Source: Pseudoxanthomonas sp. YR558
GTDB taxonomy: Bacteria; Pseudomonadota; Gammaproteobacteria; Xanthomonadales; Xanthomonadaceae
Length of the DNA: 64,000 bases
Assembly (NCBI RefSeq): GCF_900116385.1
Contig: NZ_FPCI01000002.1
Span: 930,001 to 994,000 of the forward strand
Reading direction: 5' to 3'
Below, in pieces: positions 35,644-48,054 of this stretch. Each line of letters opens with the position of its first letter. Position 1 is the first letter of the stretch. The translations under genes and the position numbers were made by a program. The notes under the pieces were generated by a model. The model did no database searches and was not told the origin of the DNA. It saw only the letters and a list, made by a program, of their open reading frames with translations.

Positions 35644-36422
35644 CGGCCGGTGAAGCTGGGCTTGCGGCGTTCAGTGAAGGCGCGCGTCCCTTCGCGCATG
35701 TCATCGGTCGAGAACATCAGGCCGAACTGCGCGGTTTCATACTGCAGGCCTTCCTCGATGCCGCACTCGCCACCGATGTTGACCACATCCAGCGTGGCGC
35801 GCAGGGCCAGCGGTGCGGAGACCGCAAGCTGCGCGGCAACCTTTTGGGTTTCGTCCTCCAGCTCTGCCGCCGGCACGACCCGGTTGATGATGCCCAACTG
35901 CAGCGCGCGTTCGGCCGTGATCGGTGTGCCCAGCAGGCAAAGTTCCAGGGTCGCGGCACGGCCGGCGAGGCGCAGCAGGCGCTGGCTGCCCCCGAAGCCG
36001 GGGATCAGTCCCAGGTTGATTTCCGGCTGCCCGACCTTAGCCGTGTCCGCGGCAATGCGCAGGTGGCAGGCCATCGCCAGTTCGAGGCCGCCGCCCAGGG
36101 CGAACCCGTTGACCATCGCGATCACGGGCTTGGGCAGCGTTTCGATGGTGCGCATCAACCGCTGGCCGCGCAGCGAGAAATCGCGGCCGTCGGTGGCCCG
36201 CAGGTCCGCCATTTCAGCGATGTCCGCCCCCGCCACGAAGGCCTTCGGGCCCGCGCCGGTCAGGATGACCACGCGCACGGACGCGTCTTCGGCAGCGGCC
36301 GTGAAGGCGGCCTGCAACGCGTCGAGCGTGGCCGCATTCAGGGCGTTCAGCTTGTCGGGACGATGAACGGTGAGGCGGCGGATGCCATCGGCATCGCTAA
36401 CCAGAACAAGGCTTTCGGACAT
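35640..36422 (-). CDS. Enoyl-CoA hydratase
   Basis: 260-aa crotonase-fold enzyme that probably hydrates 2-enoyl-CoA. Oxyanion-hole segments: AFVAGADIAEM and NGFALGGGLELAMACHLRIA; catalytic glutamates in GGGLELAMAC and QPEINLGLIPGFGGSQRL, both present as in short-chain enoyl-CoA hydratases. C-terminal FTERRKPSFTGR is typical. Start at 36422. First gene of the unit with the small Cys protein and nth. The pathway is not evident from neighbours. Confidence 0.92.
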   Translation of the reverse strand: MSESLVLVSDADGIRRLTVHRPDKLNALNAATLDALQAAFTAAAEDASVRVVILTGAGPKAFVAGADIAEMADLRATDGRDFSLRGQRLMRTIETLPKPVIAMVNGFALGGGLELAMACHLRIAADTAKVGQPEINLGLIPGFGGSQRLLRLAGRAATLELCLLGTPITAERALQLGIINRVVPAAELEDETQKVAAQLAVSAPLALRATLDVVNIGGECGIEEGLQYETAQFGLMFSTDDMREGTRAFTERRKPSFTGR

Positions 36423-36579
36423 GGGATTTTCAGGGGTTTTGTAAAAATTCGGTAAAGAGGGAACTCTGTCGCGGAGGGCCGGTCAGAGCAGCCTGCTGTC
36501 AGTGGCGGTTAAGCGCCCCGGCCGCTATCCTAGCGCGTCCATTCCAGGCGGTATGCCGCCCATCCCGGAGAGTGTTTTG

Positions 36580-37281
36580 ATGAAGTTGCGTTCGTTAGTG
36601 GTCGCTGTTGCGGCATTCGCCATGGCCGGTAGCGCCCTGGCCCAGGACGTATCGTCCGAGAAGGGCAAGCTGAGCTACTACTTCGGCTACGACTATGGCA
36701 ACAACCTGGCCGAGCTGACCGCCCGTGGCGAGCAGCTGGACATCAATTCCGTCGTCAAGGGCCTGCAGGATGCCTACGCCAAGCAAAAGCCCGCGCTGAC
36801 CAGTGAGCAGCTGAAGCCCGCGCTGGAAGCCTTCCAGAAACGTGAGCAGGCCCGCGCGCAGCAGGCCAAGGCCGAGTACGACAAGGTCGCGGCCGAAAAC
36901 AAGACCAAGAGCGACCAGTTCATCGCCAGCTTCAAGGGTCAGGCCGGTGTGAAGCTGCTGCCCAGCGGCGTCGCTTACAAGGTGTTGGAGAATGGCACCG
37001 GTGCGAAGCCGACGCAGGCCAGCACCGTCGAGTTGCAGGTAGCAGGCGCCTATCCGATGGGCCAGCGCCCCGCTGAGGCGCGTCCGCCGCAGCAGATGAA
37101 GGACGTGAAGGTCAGCGCCATCGAAATGCAGGCTATGCGCGAAGTACTGCTGCAGATGCCGGTCGGCTCGAAGTGGGAAGTCGCGCTGCCGCCGGAGAAG
37201 GCGTATGGCGCCGACCCGCGCACGGGCTTCCCGCCCAACGTGGCCGTCGTGTTCGAGATCAAGCTGGTCAGCGCCAAGTAA
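36580..37281 (+). CDS. Secreted FkpA/Mip-like protein with a divergent FKBP domain
   Basis: 233 aa with a signal peptide (AMAGSALAQ). Residues 25-120 match the Mip/FkpA N-terminal dimerisation helices (KLSYYFGYDYGNNLAELTAR, EAFQKREQARAQQAKAEYDK). The C-terminal part starts like an FKBP (LPSGVAYKVLENGTGAKPTQ) and ends like one (GSKWEVALPPEKAYGADPRT, VVFEIKLVSA), but the central Tyr-x-Gly...Asp-Gly...Phe-Asp-Ser-Ser active-site stretch is replaced by ELQVAGAYPMGQRPAEARPP. Chaperone activity is plausible; prolyl isomerase activity is doubtful. ATG at 36580. Confidence 0.87.
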   Translation: MKLRSLVVAVAAFAMAGSALAQDVSSEKGKLSYYFGYDYGNNLAELTARGEQLDINSVVKGLQDAYAKQKPALTSEQLKPALEAFQKREQARAQQAKAEYDKVAAENKTKSDQFIASFKGQAGVKLLPSGVAYKVLENGTGAKPTQASTVELQVAGAYPMGQRPAEARPPQQMKDVKVSAIEMQAMREVLLQMPVGSKWEVALPPEKAYGADPRTGFPPNVAVVFEIKLVSAK

Positions 37282-37382
37282 TTCCCGCCTGATCGTTCCA
37301 TCCCTGCGCCGGCCTCGTGCCGGCGCAGTGCTTTTCGCGGCAGGAAGCTTTTTCGCGCTACCCTCCGCAGGTGTCCGACGAC

Positions 37383-38186
37383 ATGAATACCGCTTTCCGC
37401 GCCGTGCTCAGCCCGTGTATCGGCGTTTGCACGCTCGACGACGCCGGCCTCTGCCAGGGTTGCCTGCGCACCACCTCGGAGATCGCACGCTGGTCGCAGA
37501 TGAACGATGACGAACGCCTGCGCCTGATGGAATCCGTGCTGCCTGCACGCGAACGCGCGCGCGCGCCGCTTGTCGAACAATTGCACGAAGGCGCCCGCTT
37601 GCAGCGCGCCCTCCATCCGTTGGGCGCAGTACCGCGCACGGCGGGTTGGAACCACGAAGAACTCATCGATCTGTTACCGCCCGGGCCGCTGGCGGAGGCC
37701 GCGGTGCTCGCCGGCCTGGTCCCGCGCGACAGCGGCACCCAGGTGTTGCTGACGCGACGCACGGACGGACTGCGCCACCATGGCGGACAGGTAAGTTTCC
37801 CCGGCGGACGCATCGAGCCCAGCGACGCGGACGTCGTGGCCGCTGCGCTGCGCGAGAGCCGCGAGGAGATCGCGTTGCAGGCCTCGCAGGCGGTGCCGCT
37901 AGGCTTCCTGGACCCCTTCACCACCATCAGCGGCTTCCGCGTGGTGCCGGTGGTGGCGGTGATCGATCCGGCGTTCGTGCCGACGCCGGAGCCCGGCGAG
38001 GTGGCCGATGTCTTCGAAGTGCCGCTCGACTACCTGCTCGCACCCGACAACCTGCGCCGCGTGGAGGTCGACTACCGTGGCCGCCGCCGCGCGGTGCTCG
38101 AGTACGACTGGCCAGGGCAGCGCATCTGGGGCGCCACCGCCGCCATCCTGTTCAACCTGCGGCAACGCCTGGAGCAACTCGCATGA
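37383..38186 (+). CDS. DUF1289-NUDIX fusion (CoA pyrophosphatase family)
   Basis: 267 aa, two parts. Residues 1-55 are a DUF1289 domain with four Cys (SPCIGVCTLDDAGLCQGCLR) and the following TTSEIARWSQMNDDERLRLM. Residues 85-267 are a NUDIX hydrolase of the NudL/CoA pyrophosphatase type, with VLLTRRTDGLRHHGGQVSFP before the Nudix box GGRIEPSDADVVAAALRESR-EEI. DUF1289 usually occurs as a separate 60-80-aa protein. ATG at 37383, or GTG at 37371. The stop overlaps the sseA ATG. Confidence 0.9.
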   Translation: MNTAFRAVLSPCIGVCTLDDAGLCQGCLRTTSEIARWSQMNDDERLRLMESVLPARERARAPLVEQLHEGARLQRALHPLGAVPRTAGWNHEELIDLLPPGPLAEAAVLAGLVPRDSGTQVLLTRRTDGLRHHGGQVSFPGGRIEPSDADVVAAALRESREEIALQASQAVPLGFLDPFTTISGFRVVPVVAVIDPAFVPTPEPGEVADVFEVPLDYLLAPDNLRRVEVDYRGRRRAVLEYDWPGQRIWGATAAILFNLRQRLEQLA

Positions 38187-39040
38187 ACTGGACCGCGCTT
38201 GTCGATGCACAGGCATTGTCGGCCGCCATCGGCGCACCCGACCTTCGATTGGTGGATGCGCGTTTCGTCATGCTCAACGCAGCCCCCGACGCAGGCCGCC
38301 AAGCCTATGCACAGGGGCATCTCCCCGGCGCGGTCTATGCCGATCTGAATCTGGATCTGTCGGATCTTTCCAAAGTCGGCGAGGGGAGGCACCCCATGCC
38401 CGATGAGGCCGTCTTCACGCGCCGGCTTGGCGAGTGGGGCATCGCGCCAGCGCATCAAGTCGTGGTGTACGACGCGGGCGATGGCAGCATGGCCGCCGCC
38501 CGCGCGTGGTGGCTGTTGAAATTGCTTGGCCATGAGCGCGTTGCCGTCCTCGACGGTGGGCTGGCCGCCTGGCGTGCCGCGGGGGGTGCCGAGACCGCGG
38601 CGCTTCCTGATATCGCGCCGACGCCAGCGTATCCGGCACGTTTCGACATGCGACAGTGCGTGAGTACGGACGAGGTGGTGGCGCGCCTGGGCGAAGACTC
38701 GGGGTGGTTGTTCGACGCGCGGGCAGGCGAACGTTTCCGCGGCGAAGTCGAACCCATCGATCCCATCGCGGGCCACGTGCCGGGTGCGGTCAATCTGCCG
38801 TTCGCTCAGGCACTCCGCGATGGGCGCTTCACATCGGCGTCCGAGTTGCGTTCCCTGCTGTCGCCCCTGCTGGGCGATCACCAGAGTTCCGAGAGCGTGC
38901 TGATGTGCGGTTCCGGCGTGACGGCATGCCATCTGCTGCTCGCCTTCGAACATGCCGGCCTGCACGGTGCACGGGTCTATCCCGGATCGTGGAGCGGCTG
39001 GATCAGCAACGCTGCTCGCCCGGTCGCACGCGGCCCTTGA
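38183..39040 (+). CDS. sseA: 3-mercaptopyruvate/thiosulfate sulfurtransferase
   Basis: 285 aa, two rhodanese domains. The N-terminal inactive domain has LVDARFVMLNAAPDAGRQAY, GHLPGAVYADLN and VVVYDAGDGSMAAARAWWLL. The C-terminal active domain has DARAGERFRGEVEPIDPIAG and the active-site loop VLMCGSGVTACHLLLAFEHA; the CG[ST]GVTA loop favours 3-mercaptopyruvate as donor. ATG at 38183 overlaps the stop of the NUDIX fusion (ATGA), so they are coupled. Confidence 0.93.
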   Translation: MNWTALVDAQALSAAIGAPDLRLVDARFVMLNAAPDAGRQAYAQGHLPGAVYADLNLDLSDLSKVGEGRHPMPDEAVFTRRLGEWGIAPAHQVVVYDAGDGSMAAARAWWLLKLLGHERVAVLDGGLAAWRAAGGAETAALPDIAPTPAYPARFDMRQCVSTDEVVARLGEDSGWLFDARAGERFRGEVEPIDPIAGHVPGAVNLPFAQALRDGRFTSASELRSLLSPLLGDHQSSESVLMCGSGVTACHLLLAFEHAGLHGARVYPGSWSGWISNAARPVARGP

Positions 39041-39051
39041 AGCGCGGCGCG

Positions 39052-39828
39052 CTACTTTTTCAATTTGTCGATCAACGCGCGCAGCGCGGCCTGCGTGTCC
39101 GGCGCATGCCAGGCATCGACGAAGCGCTCGAGCTGGATCAATCCCGGGTCCAGCGCTTCCACAAGGTCGCGACGGGCGAGGGCACGGGTCTGCAGCATCG
39201 GATGGTGCGGCAGTGCCAGTAGATGTTGTAGCCAGGCAATCGCACGCGTGGTGACGTTGTCCTGGTCCACCAGTTCATCGACCAGGCCGATTTCCAGCGC
39301 GCGCTCGGCCGGCACCATCTCGCCGGCCACCAATAGGCGCTCCGCGCGATAGGGGCCCACCACGCGGCGCATCAGGCGTTGGATGCCTTCCGGTACCACC
39401 AGGCCGACCTGTGTTTCATTGAGCCCCAACGCGAACGGACGCGCCGGATCGGGGCTGCGTGCCATCACGCGGTAGTCGCAGCACAGGGCCAGCACGCAGC
39501 CGCCTGCCGGCGCGTGGCCGGTGATCGCGGCGACCACGGGCACGCGTGATTCCGCCAGCGTGCGCGCCGCACCGAAGAACGCCTGCCAGGCATCGAGCAG
39601 CGACTTGCGGTCGTCGCCCAGCGACATCAGGTAGGGCACGTCCATGCCGGCGGAAAAGATCTTGGGATTGCCGGCCAGCACGATGCCACGCACGCCGTCA
39701 TCGAGCGCGGTATTGAGCGCATCGATCAGGGCGCGGCACAGGTCCGTGTTGAGGGCGTTGACCGGCGCGCGCGCCAGCCGGATCTCGCGGATGTCGCCGT
39801 GATCGGCGATTTCGATGAGGGCGCTCAT
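39052..39828 (-). CDS. Enoyl-CoA hydratase/isomerase family protein
   Basis: 258-aa crotonase-fold protein. Fold segments VRGIVLAGNPKIFSAGMDVP and AAITGHAPAGGCVLALCCDY are present, but one catalytic Glu position differs: GGCVLAL replaces GGGxELAL, while NETQVGLVVPEGIQRLMRRV keeps an acidic residue. It is more like delta3-delta2-enoyl-CoA isomerases than hydratases. Convergent with sseA, divergent from the copper chaperone. Distinct in sequence from the crotonase ending at 35640. Confidence 0.87.
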   Translation of the reverse strand: MSALIEIADHGDIREIRLARAPVNALNTDLCRALIDALNTALDDGVRGIVLAGNPKIFSAGMDVPYLMSLGDDRKSLLDAWQAFFGAARTLAESRVPVVAAITGHAPAGGCVLALCCDYRVMARSPDPARPFALGLNETQVGLVVPEGIQRLMRRVVGPYRAERLLVAGEMVPAERALEIGLVDELVDQDNVTTRAIAWLQHLLALPHHPMLQTRALARRDLVEALDPGLIQLERFVDAWHAPDTQAALRALIDKLKK

Positions 39829-39866
39829 TCACCATCTCCCTGGAGTCAGGTCGCTATCATAGGCGC

Positions 39867-40310
39867 ATGAACCGACGCTTCGTGATGCTCCCGCTGCTGG
39901 GTCTGGCGTTTGCCAGCGCGCTCCCCGCCATGGCCGCCGAATGCTTGCCGAAGGCGCAAGGCGCCTGGGTGCGCGTACCGCCGGTGGCCATGCCGATGAT
40001 GGCCGGCTTCGCCCGCATCGAGAATCCGTGCCGCGCACCGGTCACGGTGGTGGGGGCGGAGAGCCTGGCCTTCGCGGACGTGTCGCTGCACGAAACGCGC
40101 GATGAAGGCGGCGTCAGCCGGATGCGCGAAGTGGAGCGTCTGCCCATCGCACCCGGCAAGCAGGTCGAACTGAAGCCCGGCGGCCTGCACCTGATGCTGC
40201 ATGGCGCTTATGCGCCAGTGGCTGCCGGCGAGAAGGTGGTGATCACGCTGAAGCTGGCCGACGGGCGCTCGGTGCCGGTGCAGTTCGAGGCGCGCAAGAG
40301 CGCGCCCTGA
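39867..40310 (+). CDS. Periplasmic copper chaperone, PCu(A)C family
   Basis: 147 aa with a signal peptide (FASALPAMAAEC). The copper-binding motif H-x10-M-x21-H-x-M is exact: His75, Met86, His108, Met110 (SLHETRDEGGVSRM ... GGLHLML). Family role: carries Cu(I) to the CuA centre of cytochrome oxidase or buffers periplasmic copper. No cytochrome oxidase genes are adjacent. Two further Cys (26, 55) may form a disulfide. Confidence 0.94.
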   Translation: MNRRFVMLPLLGLAFASALPAMAAECLPKAQGAWVRVPPVAMPMMAGFARIENPCRAPVTVVGAESLAFADVSLHETRDEGGVSRMREVERLPIAPGKQVELKPGGLHLMLHGAYAPVAAGEKVVITLKLADGRSVPVQFEARKSAP

Positions 40311-40318
40311 TCCGCTGA

Positions 40319-40734
40319 CTACTCCGACACCGCCCGGATCGCCGCCGGCAGCGGTGCGCTATGGCCGGTCTGGGTGTCCATCCACACCACCACCACGTTG
40401 CCGTCGGAATACAGCACGCTGTCGTCCTTCGCCGACACGATCCGGTGCCCGATGGTGACGCTGCTGGTGCCGAGCCGGTCGACGTAGAGTTCCACCACCA
40501 CGTCGTTCGGCCAGGTCAGCGGGCGCTTGTAGTTGATGTTGTTGGCGGCCACGACGGGCGCGATGCGGTCGGTCATCGAGACTTCCGGCACCGTCAGCAT
40601 CCAGCGCACGCGCGCTTCCTCCAGGTACGAAATGTACTTGGCGTTGTTCACGTGGCCCATGCTGTCCATGTCCCGCCAGCGCACGCTGATCGGGATCTTC
40701 GCCAGCAGTTTGCGGCCGTCGTCGTGGGGTTGGC

Positions 40735-40738
<4 letters not shown>
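40319..40738 (-). CDS. Acyl-CoA thioesterase, hotdog (4HBT) fold
   Basis: 139 aa, single hotdog domain. [20 protein letters not shown] is the 4-hydroxybenzoyl-CoA thioesterase-type active-site segment (Asp, His, Asn), followed by LEEARVRWM and a C-terminal [14 protein letters not shown] strand. YbgC/FadM-like; acyl chain unknown. It overlaps uvrA by 4 bp on the same strand (ATGA), so it is translated just before or with the end of that message. Confidence 0.9.
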
Positions 40739-43668
<2,930 letters not shown>

Positions 43669-44096
43669 CGGGTGGGGGATCCGGAAAGCGAACAAGGAAG
43701 CGTAGCGATCTGCTCAGATGGGGGCAAATCGCCCCATGCACCAGTGCAGGGAGACGCGGAGAGGTGGAAGCGGTCAGGCGGCAGTGGGACTGTCGAGCCC
43801 CGTTCCGGCGCGTACCGTCCCGAAGCGGGCATGCGCTGAAGCCGCTGAGGGCAGAGACAGGCAGGAAGATCGGGGCAAGTCCATGAATCTCAAGGGCTAT
43901 GGGAGGGGCGGATGGTCCAAGCCGGTCAGTGTGGAGGCCCACCTAGGGCGGATTCCGTCCGCAATCGAGCCGGGATGGTCAGGAGGAGGGGGGGGGGAGT
44001 TGACCCTAACCGTCTGAATCCCTTAGAATTCCGCTTCTGTCCGCCCTCGATGGCAGGCAGGCTCCAGAAAATAACTACAGAAACCAAGGAATCCAC
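43669..44096. other. Intergenic region uvrA/rplU
   Basis: 428 bp without a supportable gene. Short frames run through it but have no family similarity. It holds an ATGGGG/CCCCAT 6-bp hairpin near 43720-43740, an uninterrupted run of ten G at 43988-43997, and the rplU promoter. No uvrA promoter or LexA box is evident to me. Confidence 0.6.
44000..44029 (+). promoter_or_regulatory. rplU-rpmA promoter
   Basis: -35 TTGACC (44000-44005) and -10 TAGAAT (44024-44029), spacer 18 bp, 67 bp before the rplU ATG. The -35 begins 2 nt after the G10 run and one AG dinucleotide. Confidence 0.75.
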
Positions 44097-44405
44097 ATGT
44101 ACGCAGTCGTAGTCACTGGCGGTAAGCAGTACCGCGTGATGAAGGGCGAGACGCTCCGCGTCGAGAAGCTCGAGGCCGAAGCCGGCAACGAGATCACCTT
44201 CGACAACATCCTGATGCTGGGCGATGGCGAGACCATCAGCCTGGGCGACGCCCTGAAGGGCGCCAACGTCACCGCGAAGGTCGTCGGCCATGGCCGCGCC
44301 GACAAGGTGCGCATCATCAAGTTCCGCCGCCGCAAGCACCACATGAAGCGTCAGGGTCACCGGCAGCATTACACCGAAATCGAAATCACCGGCATCAACA
44401 AGTAA
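44097..44405 (+). CDS. rplU: 50S ribosomal protein L21
   Basis: 102 aa, normal length. [20 protein letters not shown] and [20 protein letters not shown] are the family's N- and C-terminal signatures (23S rRNA binding). ATG at 44097, about 9 nt after AAGGA. First gene of the conserved rplU-rpmA-obgE set. Confidence 0.98.
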   Translation: MYAVVVTGGKQYRVMKGETLRVEKLEAEAGNEITFDNILMLGDGETISLGDALKGANVTAKVVGHGRADKVRIIKFRRRKHHMKRQGHRQHYTEIEITGINK

Positions 44406-44417
44406 GGAGAAGCAGTC

Positions 44418-44678
44418 ATGGCACATAAAAAGGGCGTAGGCTCATCGCGCAACGGCCGCGACTCCAACCCGAAGATGCTGGGCGTGAAGGTCTTTGGCGG
44501 TCAGGCGATCGACGCGGGCAACATCATCATTCGCCAGCGCGGCACCCAGTTCCACCCGGGTCCGGGCGTCGGCCTGGGTCGCGACCACACGCTGTTCGCG
44601 CTGGTCGACGGCAAGGTCGAGTTCTCGATCAAGGGCGCCAAGAAGCGCCGCACCGTCAGCGTGGTAGCGGAAGCCTGA
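44418..44678 (+). CDS. rpmA: 50S ribosomal protein L27
   Basis: 86 aa. [20 protein letters not shown] is the flexible N-terminus that reaches the peptidyl-transferase centre, without the extra cleavable extension found in Firmicutes. [20 protein letters not shown] follows. Start preceded by AAGGAGA. 12 nt after rplU; followed by a good terminator. Confidence 0.98.
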   Translation: MAHKKGVGSSRNGRDSNPKMLGVKVFGGQAIDAGNIIIRQRGTQFHPGPGVGLGRDHTLFALVDGKVEFSIKGAKKRRTVSVVAEA

Positions 44679-44704
44679 GGCTTCGCGCACACGCGTCGCG
44701 AAGG

Positions 44705-44731
44705 GCCCCGCCGCGTGCGGGGCTTTTCGTT
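44705..44731 (+). terminator. Terminator after rpmA
   Basis: 7-bp GC stem 44705-44711/44717-44723, 5-nt loop, then TTTTCGTTT. Lies between rpmA and obgE, so obgE is partly separate. Confidence 0.8.
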
Positions 44732-44773
44732 TGCGGGGACGCTGATCCCTGCGTCCCACCCTCCAACGATTGA

Positions 44774-45838
<1,065 letters not shown>

Positions 45839-45844
45839 TGTTCG

Positions 45845-45868
45845 AAACCCGCCGGAAGGCGGGTTTTT
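45845..45868 (+). terminator. Terminator after obgE
   Basis: Perfect 9-bp stem 45845-45853/45858-45866 with GGAA loop and a T5 run. Confidence 0.9.
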
Positions 45869-45906
45869 CGTATGCGCGCCGCGCGGGTCGTGTGCGGTGG
45901 GTAGGC

Positions 45907-45933
45907 AAAAAGAAACCCGCCTTTCGGCGGGTT
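45907..45933 (-). terminator. Terminator after rpsT
   Basis: Perfect 8-bp stem 45914-45921/45926-45933, 4-nt loop; on the minus strand followed by TTTCTTTTT. It shares the AACCCGCC/GGCGGGTT arms with the obgE terminator 40 bp away. Confidence 0.88.
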
Positions 45934-45962
45934 CCGTGTCTTCGCGTCCGTGTACCGCTGGA

Positions 45963-46232
45963 TCAGGCGGCTTGCAGCGCCTTGATGCGGGCGTTCAGGC
46001 GGCTCTTGTGGCGAGCGGCCTTGTTACGGTGGATCAGGCCGCGCGAGCTCAGACGGTCGAGGATCGGCTGGGCCGAGACGAACGCGGCCTGGGCGCCAGC
46101 GGCGTCGTTGGCATCGAGGGCTTTCAGGACTTTCTTGACGGCGGTGCGCAGCATCGAACGCTGACCGGCGTTGCGCGCATTGCGCACGACGGTCTGCTTG
46201 GCGCGCTTCTTGGCGGACTTGATATTGGCCAC
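45963..46232 (-). CDS. rpsT: 30S ribosomal protein S20
   Basis: 89 aa, Lys/Arg/Ala-rich helical bundle. (M)[19 protein letters not shown] is the family N-terminus; [20 protein letters not shown] is conserved near the end. The start codon is GTG (46230-46232) with AGGA upstream; a non-ATG start for rpsT is also known in E. coli (UUG) and limits its expression. Divergent from murJ, with its own promoter. Confidence 0.97.
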   Translation of the reverse strand: MANIKSAKKRAKQTVVRNARNAGQRSMLRTAVKKVLKALDANDAAGAQAAFVSAQPILDRLSSRGLIHRNKAARHKSRLNARIKALQAA

Positions 46233-46300
46233 AGTGGGATTCCTGGTGAATACCTGAGAGAATTCAGGGGTTGAACGGAAGACGGATAATCGAGCCGGAA

Positions 46301-46329
46301 ATTATGGGGCATTCAATGGGTTGCGTCAA
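46301..46329 (-). promoter_or_regulatory. rpsT promoter
   Basis: On the minus strand, -35 TTGACG (46324-46329), 17-bp spacer, -10 CATAAT (46301-46306); leader of about 60 nt to the GTG. Confidence 0.75.
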
Positions 46330-46359
46330 GCTGGTGATTCTGTCGGGGGATCTGCCCCG

Positions 46360-47970
46360 ATGAGCGGGAAGCTCCTGCGCTCCGCCGCCGTCTTCAGCTC
46401 CATGACCTTCCTGTCCCGGCTCTCGGGACTGGTCCGGGACCAAGTCTACGCCCATGTCTTCGGCGCGGGCGGGATGATGGACGCCTTCTTCGTGGCGTTC
46501 CGGATCCCCAACTTCATGCGCCGGCTCTCAGCCGAGGGCTCGTTCTCGATGGCCTTCGTCCCGGTCCTGGCCGAGTACAAGGCCACCCGGAGCCCGGAGG
46601 AGGTCAAGGCGCTGATCGACCGGGTCACCGGTACGCTGGCCGCGGCGCTGCTGGTGCTGACTGGCGTCGTCATCCTGCTGGCCCCGCAGATCGCCCGCCT
46701 GATCGCGCCGAACTTCGACGCCGAGCAGATGAGGGTGCTGACCGACCTGCTGCGGATCACCTTCCCGTACGCGCTGTTCATTTCGCTGGCCTCGCTGGCG
46801 GGCGGCATCCTCAACAGTTACCAGCGCTTCGCCATTCCGGCGCTGTCGCCCGTACTGATGAATCTGTCCATGATCGCCGCCGCTGTGGGCTTCGCGCCGC
46901 TGATGGACTACTCGGTCATGGTGCTGGGCTGGGGCGTCTTCGCCGCCGGTGTGCTGCAGCTGGGCTTCCAATTGCCGTCGCTGGCCCGCTTGGGCCTGCT
47001 GCCCCGCCCGAAGCTGGACTTCGCCCACGCCGGCGTCCGCAGGATCCTCACCCTGATGGTGCCCACGCTGTTCGGCTCGTCGGTGGCCCAGTTCAACCTG
47101 CTGCTTAACACCTGGGTGGCCGCGCTGCTGATCAGTGGCAGCGTCAGCTGGCTGTACTACAGCGACCGGTTGCTGGAATTCCCCCTGGGCATGTTCGGTG
47201 TCGCCATCGGCACGGTGATCCTGCCGCACCTGTCCAGCCGTCATGCCGAGACCGATCCGGAGGGCTATTCGAAAGGCCTGGATTGGGGTTTCCGGCTCTG
47301 CCTGCTGATCGGACTGCCGGCCTGCGCCGGCCTGATCCTGTGTGCCCAGCCCTTGCTGGCGACGTTGTTCCAGTACGGAAAGTTCGACGCCACCGACGTG
47401 CAGATGGCAAGTTGGAGTTTGATGGCCCAGTCCATCGCCGTGCCGGCCTTCCTGCTGGTGAAGGTGCTGGCGCCGGCGTTCTATTCGCGGCAGGACACGC
47501 GCACGCCGGTCAAGGCCGCGGTCGTGGCAGTCCTGACGAATGCGCTGTGCACGCTGGTCTTCTTCCTCGTGCTGCTTTACGGCACCGAGCCGGGCCGCCA
47601 AGCCTTGCAGGCCACCGGAGGCGACCTGAAGCTAGCGCTGGGCCAGGTGCAGGGCGCGCACGCGCTGCTGGCCTTGGCCATCGCCGTCGCTGGATGGGTC
47701 AATGCGCTGCAACTGGCCTGGCTGCTGCGCAAGGCAGGCGTGTACCGGCGCCAGCCTGGCTGGCGCCGGTTCCTGCGCCAGATCGGCGTGGCCACGGTGG
47801 CGATGACGCTGGTGGTGCTGGCCTTCCGCCTGTTCTGGCCGGACTGGACGCCCTGGGCCTGGTGGGACCGCGGCTGGCGCCTGGCCGTGATGGTGGGCGC
47901 GGGCGGCGCACTGTATGCCGGCCTGCTGTGGGTGCAGGGCATCCGCCCCCGTGACCTGCGTGGCCATTGA
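46360..47970 (+). CDS. murJ: Lipid II flippase MurJ
   Basis: Inner-membrane flippase for peptidoglycan lipid II, 536 aa, about 14 membrane helices. FLSRLSGLVRDQVYAHVFGA and DAFFVAFRIPNFMRRLSAEG carry the family's Arg residues in the first helices, followed by SMAFVPVLAEY. ATG at 46360; the frame extends upstream from 46321 without family support. rpsT/murJ/ribF/ileS/lspA order is conserved in gammaproteobacteria. Confidence 0.96.
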   Translation: MSGKLLRSAAVFSSMTFLSRLSGLVRDQVYAHVFGAGGMMDAFFVAFRIPNFMRRLSAEGSFSMAFVPVLAEYKATRSPEEVKALIDRVTGTLAAALLVLTGVVILLAPQIARLIAPNFDAEQMRVLTDLLRITFPYALFISLASLAGGILNSYQRFAIPALSPVLMNLSMIAAAVGFAPLMDYSVMVLGWGVFAAGVLQLGFQLPSLARLGLLPRPKLDFAHAGVRRILTLMVPTLFGSSVAQFNLLLNTWVAALLISGSVSWLYYSDRLLEFPLGMFGVAIGTVILPHLSSRHAETDPEGYSKGLDWGFRLCLLIGLPACAGLILCAQPLLATLFQYGKFDATDVQMASWSLMAQSIAVPAFLLVKVLAPAFYSRQDTRTPVKAAVVAVLTNALCTLVFFLVLLYGTEPGRQALQATGGDLKLALGQVQGAHALLALAIAVAGWVNALQLAWLLRKAGVYRRQPGWRRFLRQIGVATVAMTLVVLAFRLFWPDWTPWAWWDRGWRLAVMVGAGGALYAGLLWVQGIRPRDLRGH

Positions 47971-47993
47971 GAGCCGGTATGCCCGGCTATACT
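47967..47993 (+). promoter_or_regulatory. Possible ribF promoter
   Basis: TATACT (47988-47993) preceded by TTGAGA (47967-47972), spacer 15 bp, which is short. It overlaps the murJ stop. About 55 nt of leader precedes ribF; no FMN riboswitch is seen. Confidence 0.4.
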
Positions 47994-48054
47994 TCAAGGT
48001 TGTTGCATTCTTCCCGGATCGCCCACGTTGGCTGATCCGCCCTGACAGGATTCC

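Noticed and set aside
48000-48054. FMN riboswitch before ribF
   Set aside because: The leader is only about 55 nt and lacks the conserved multi-stem FMN aptamer.
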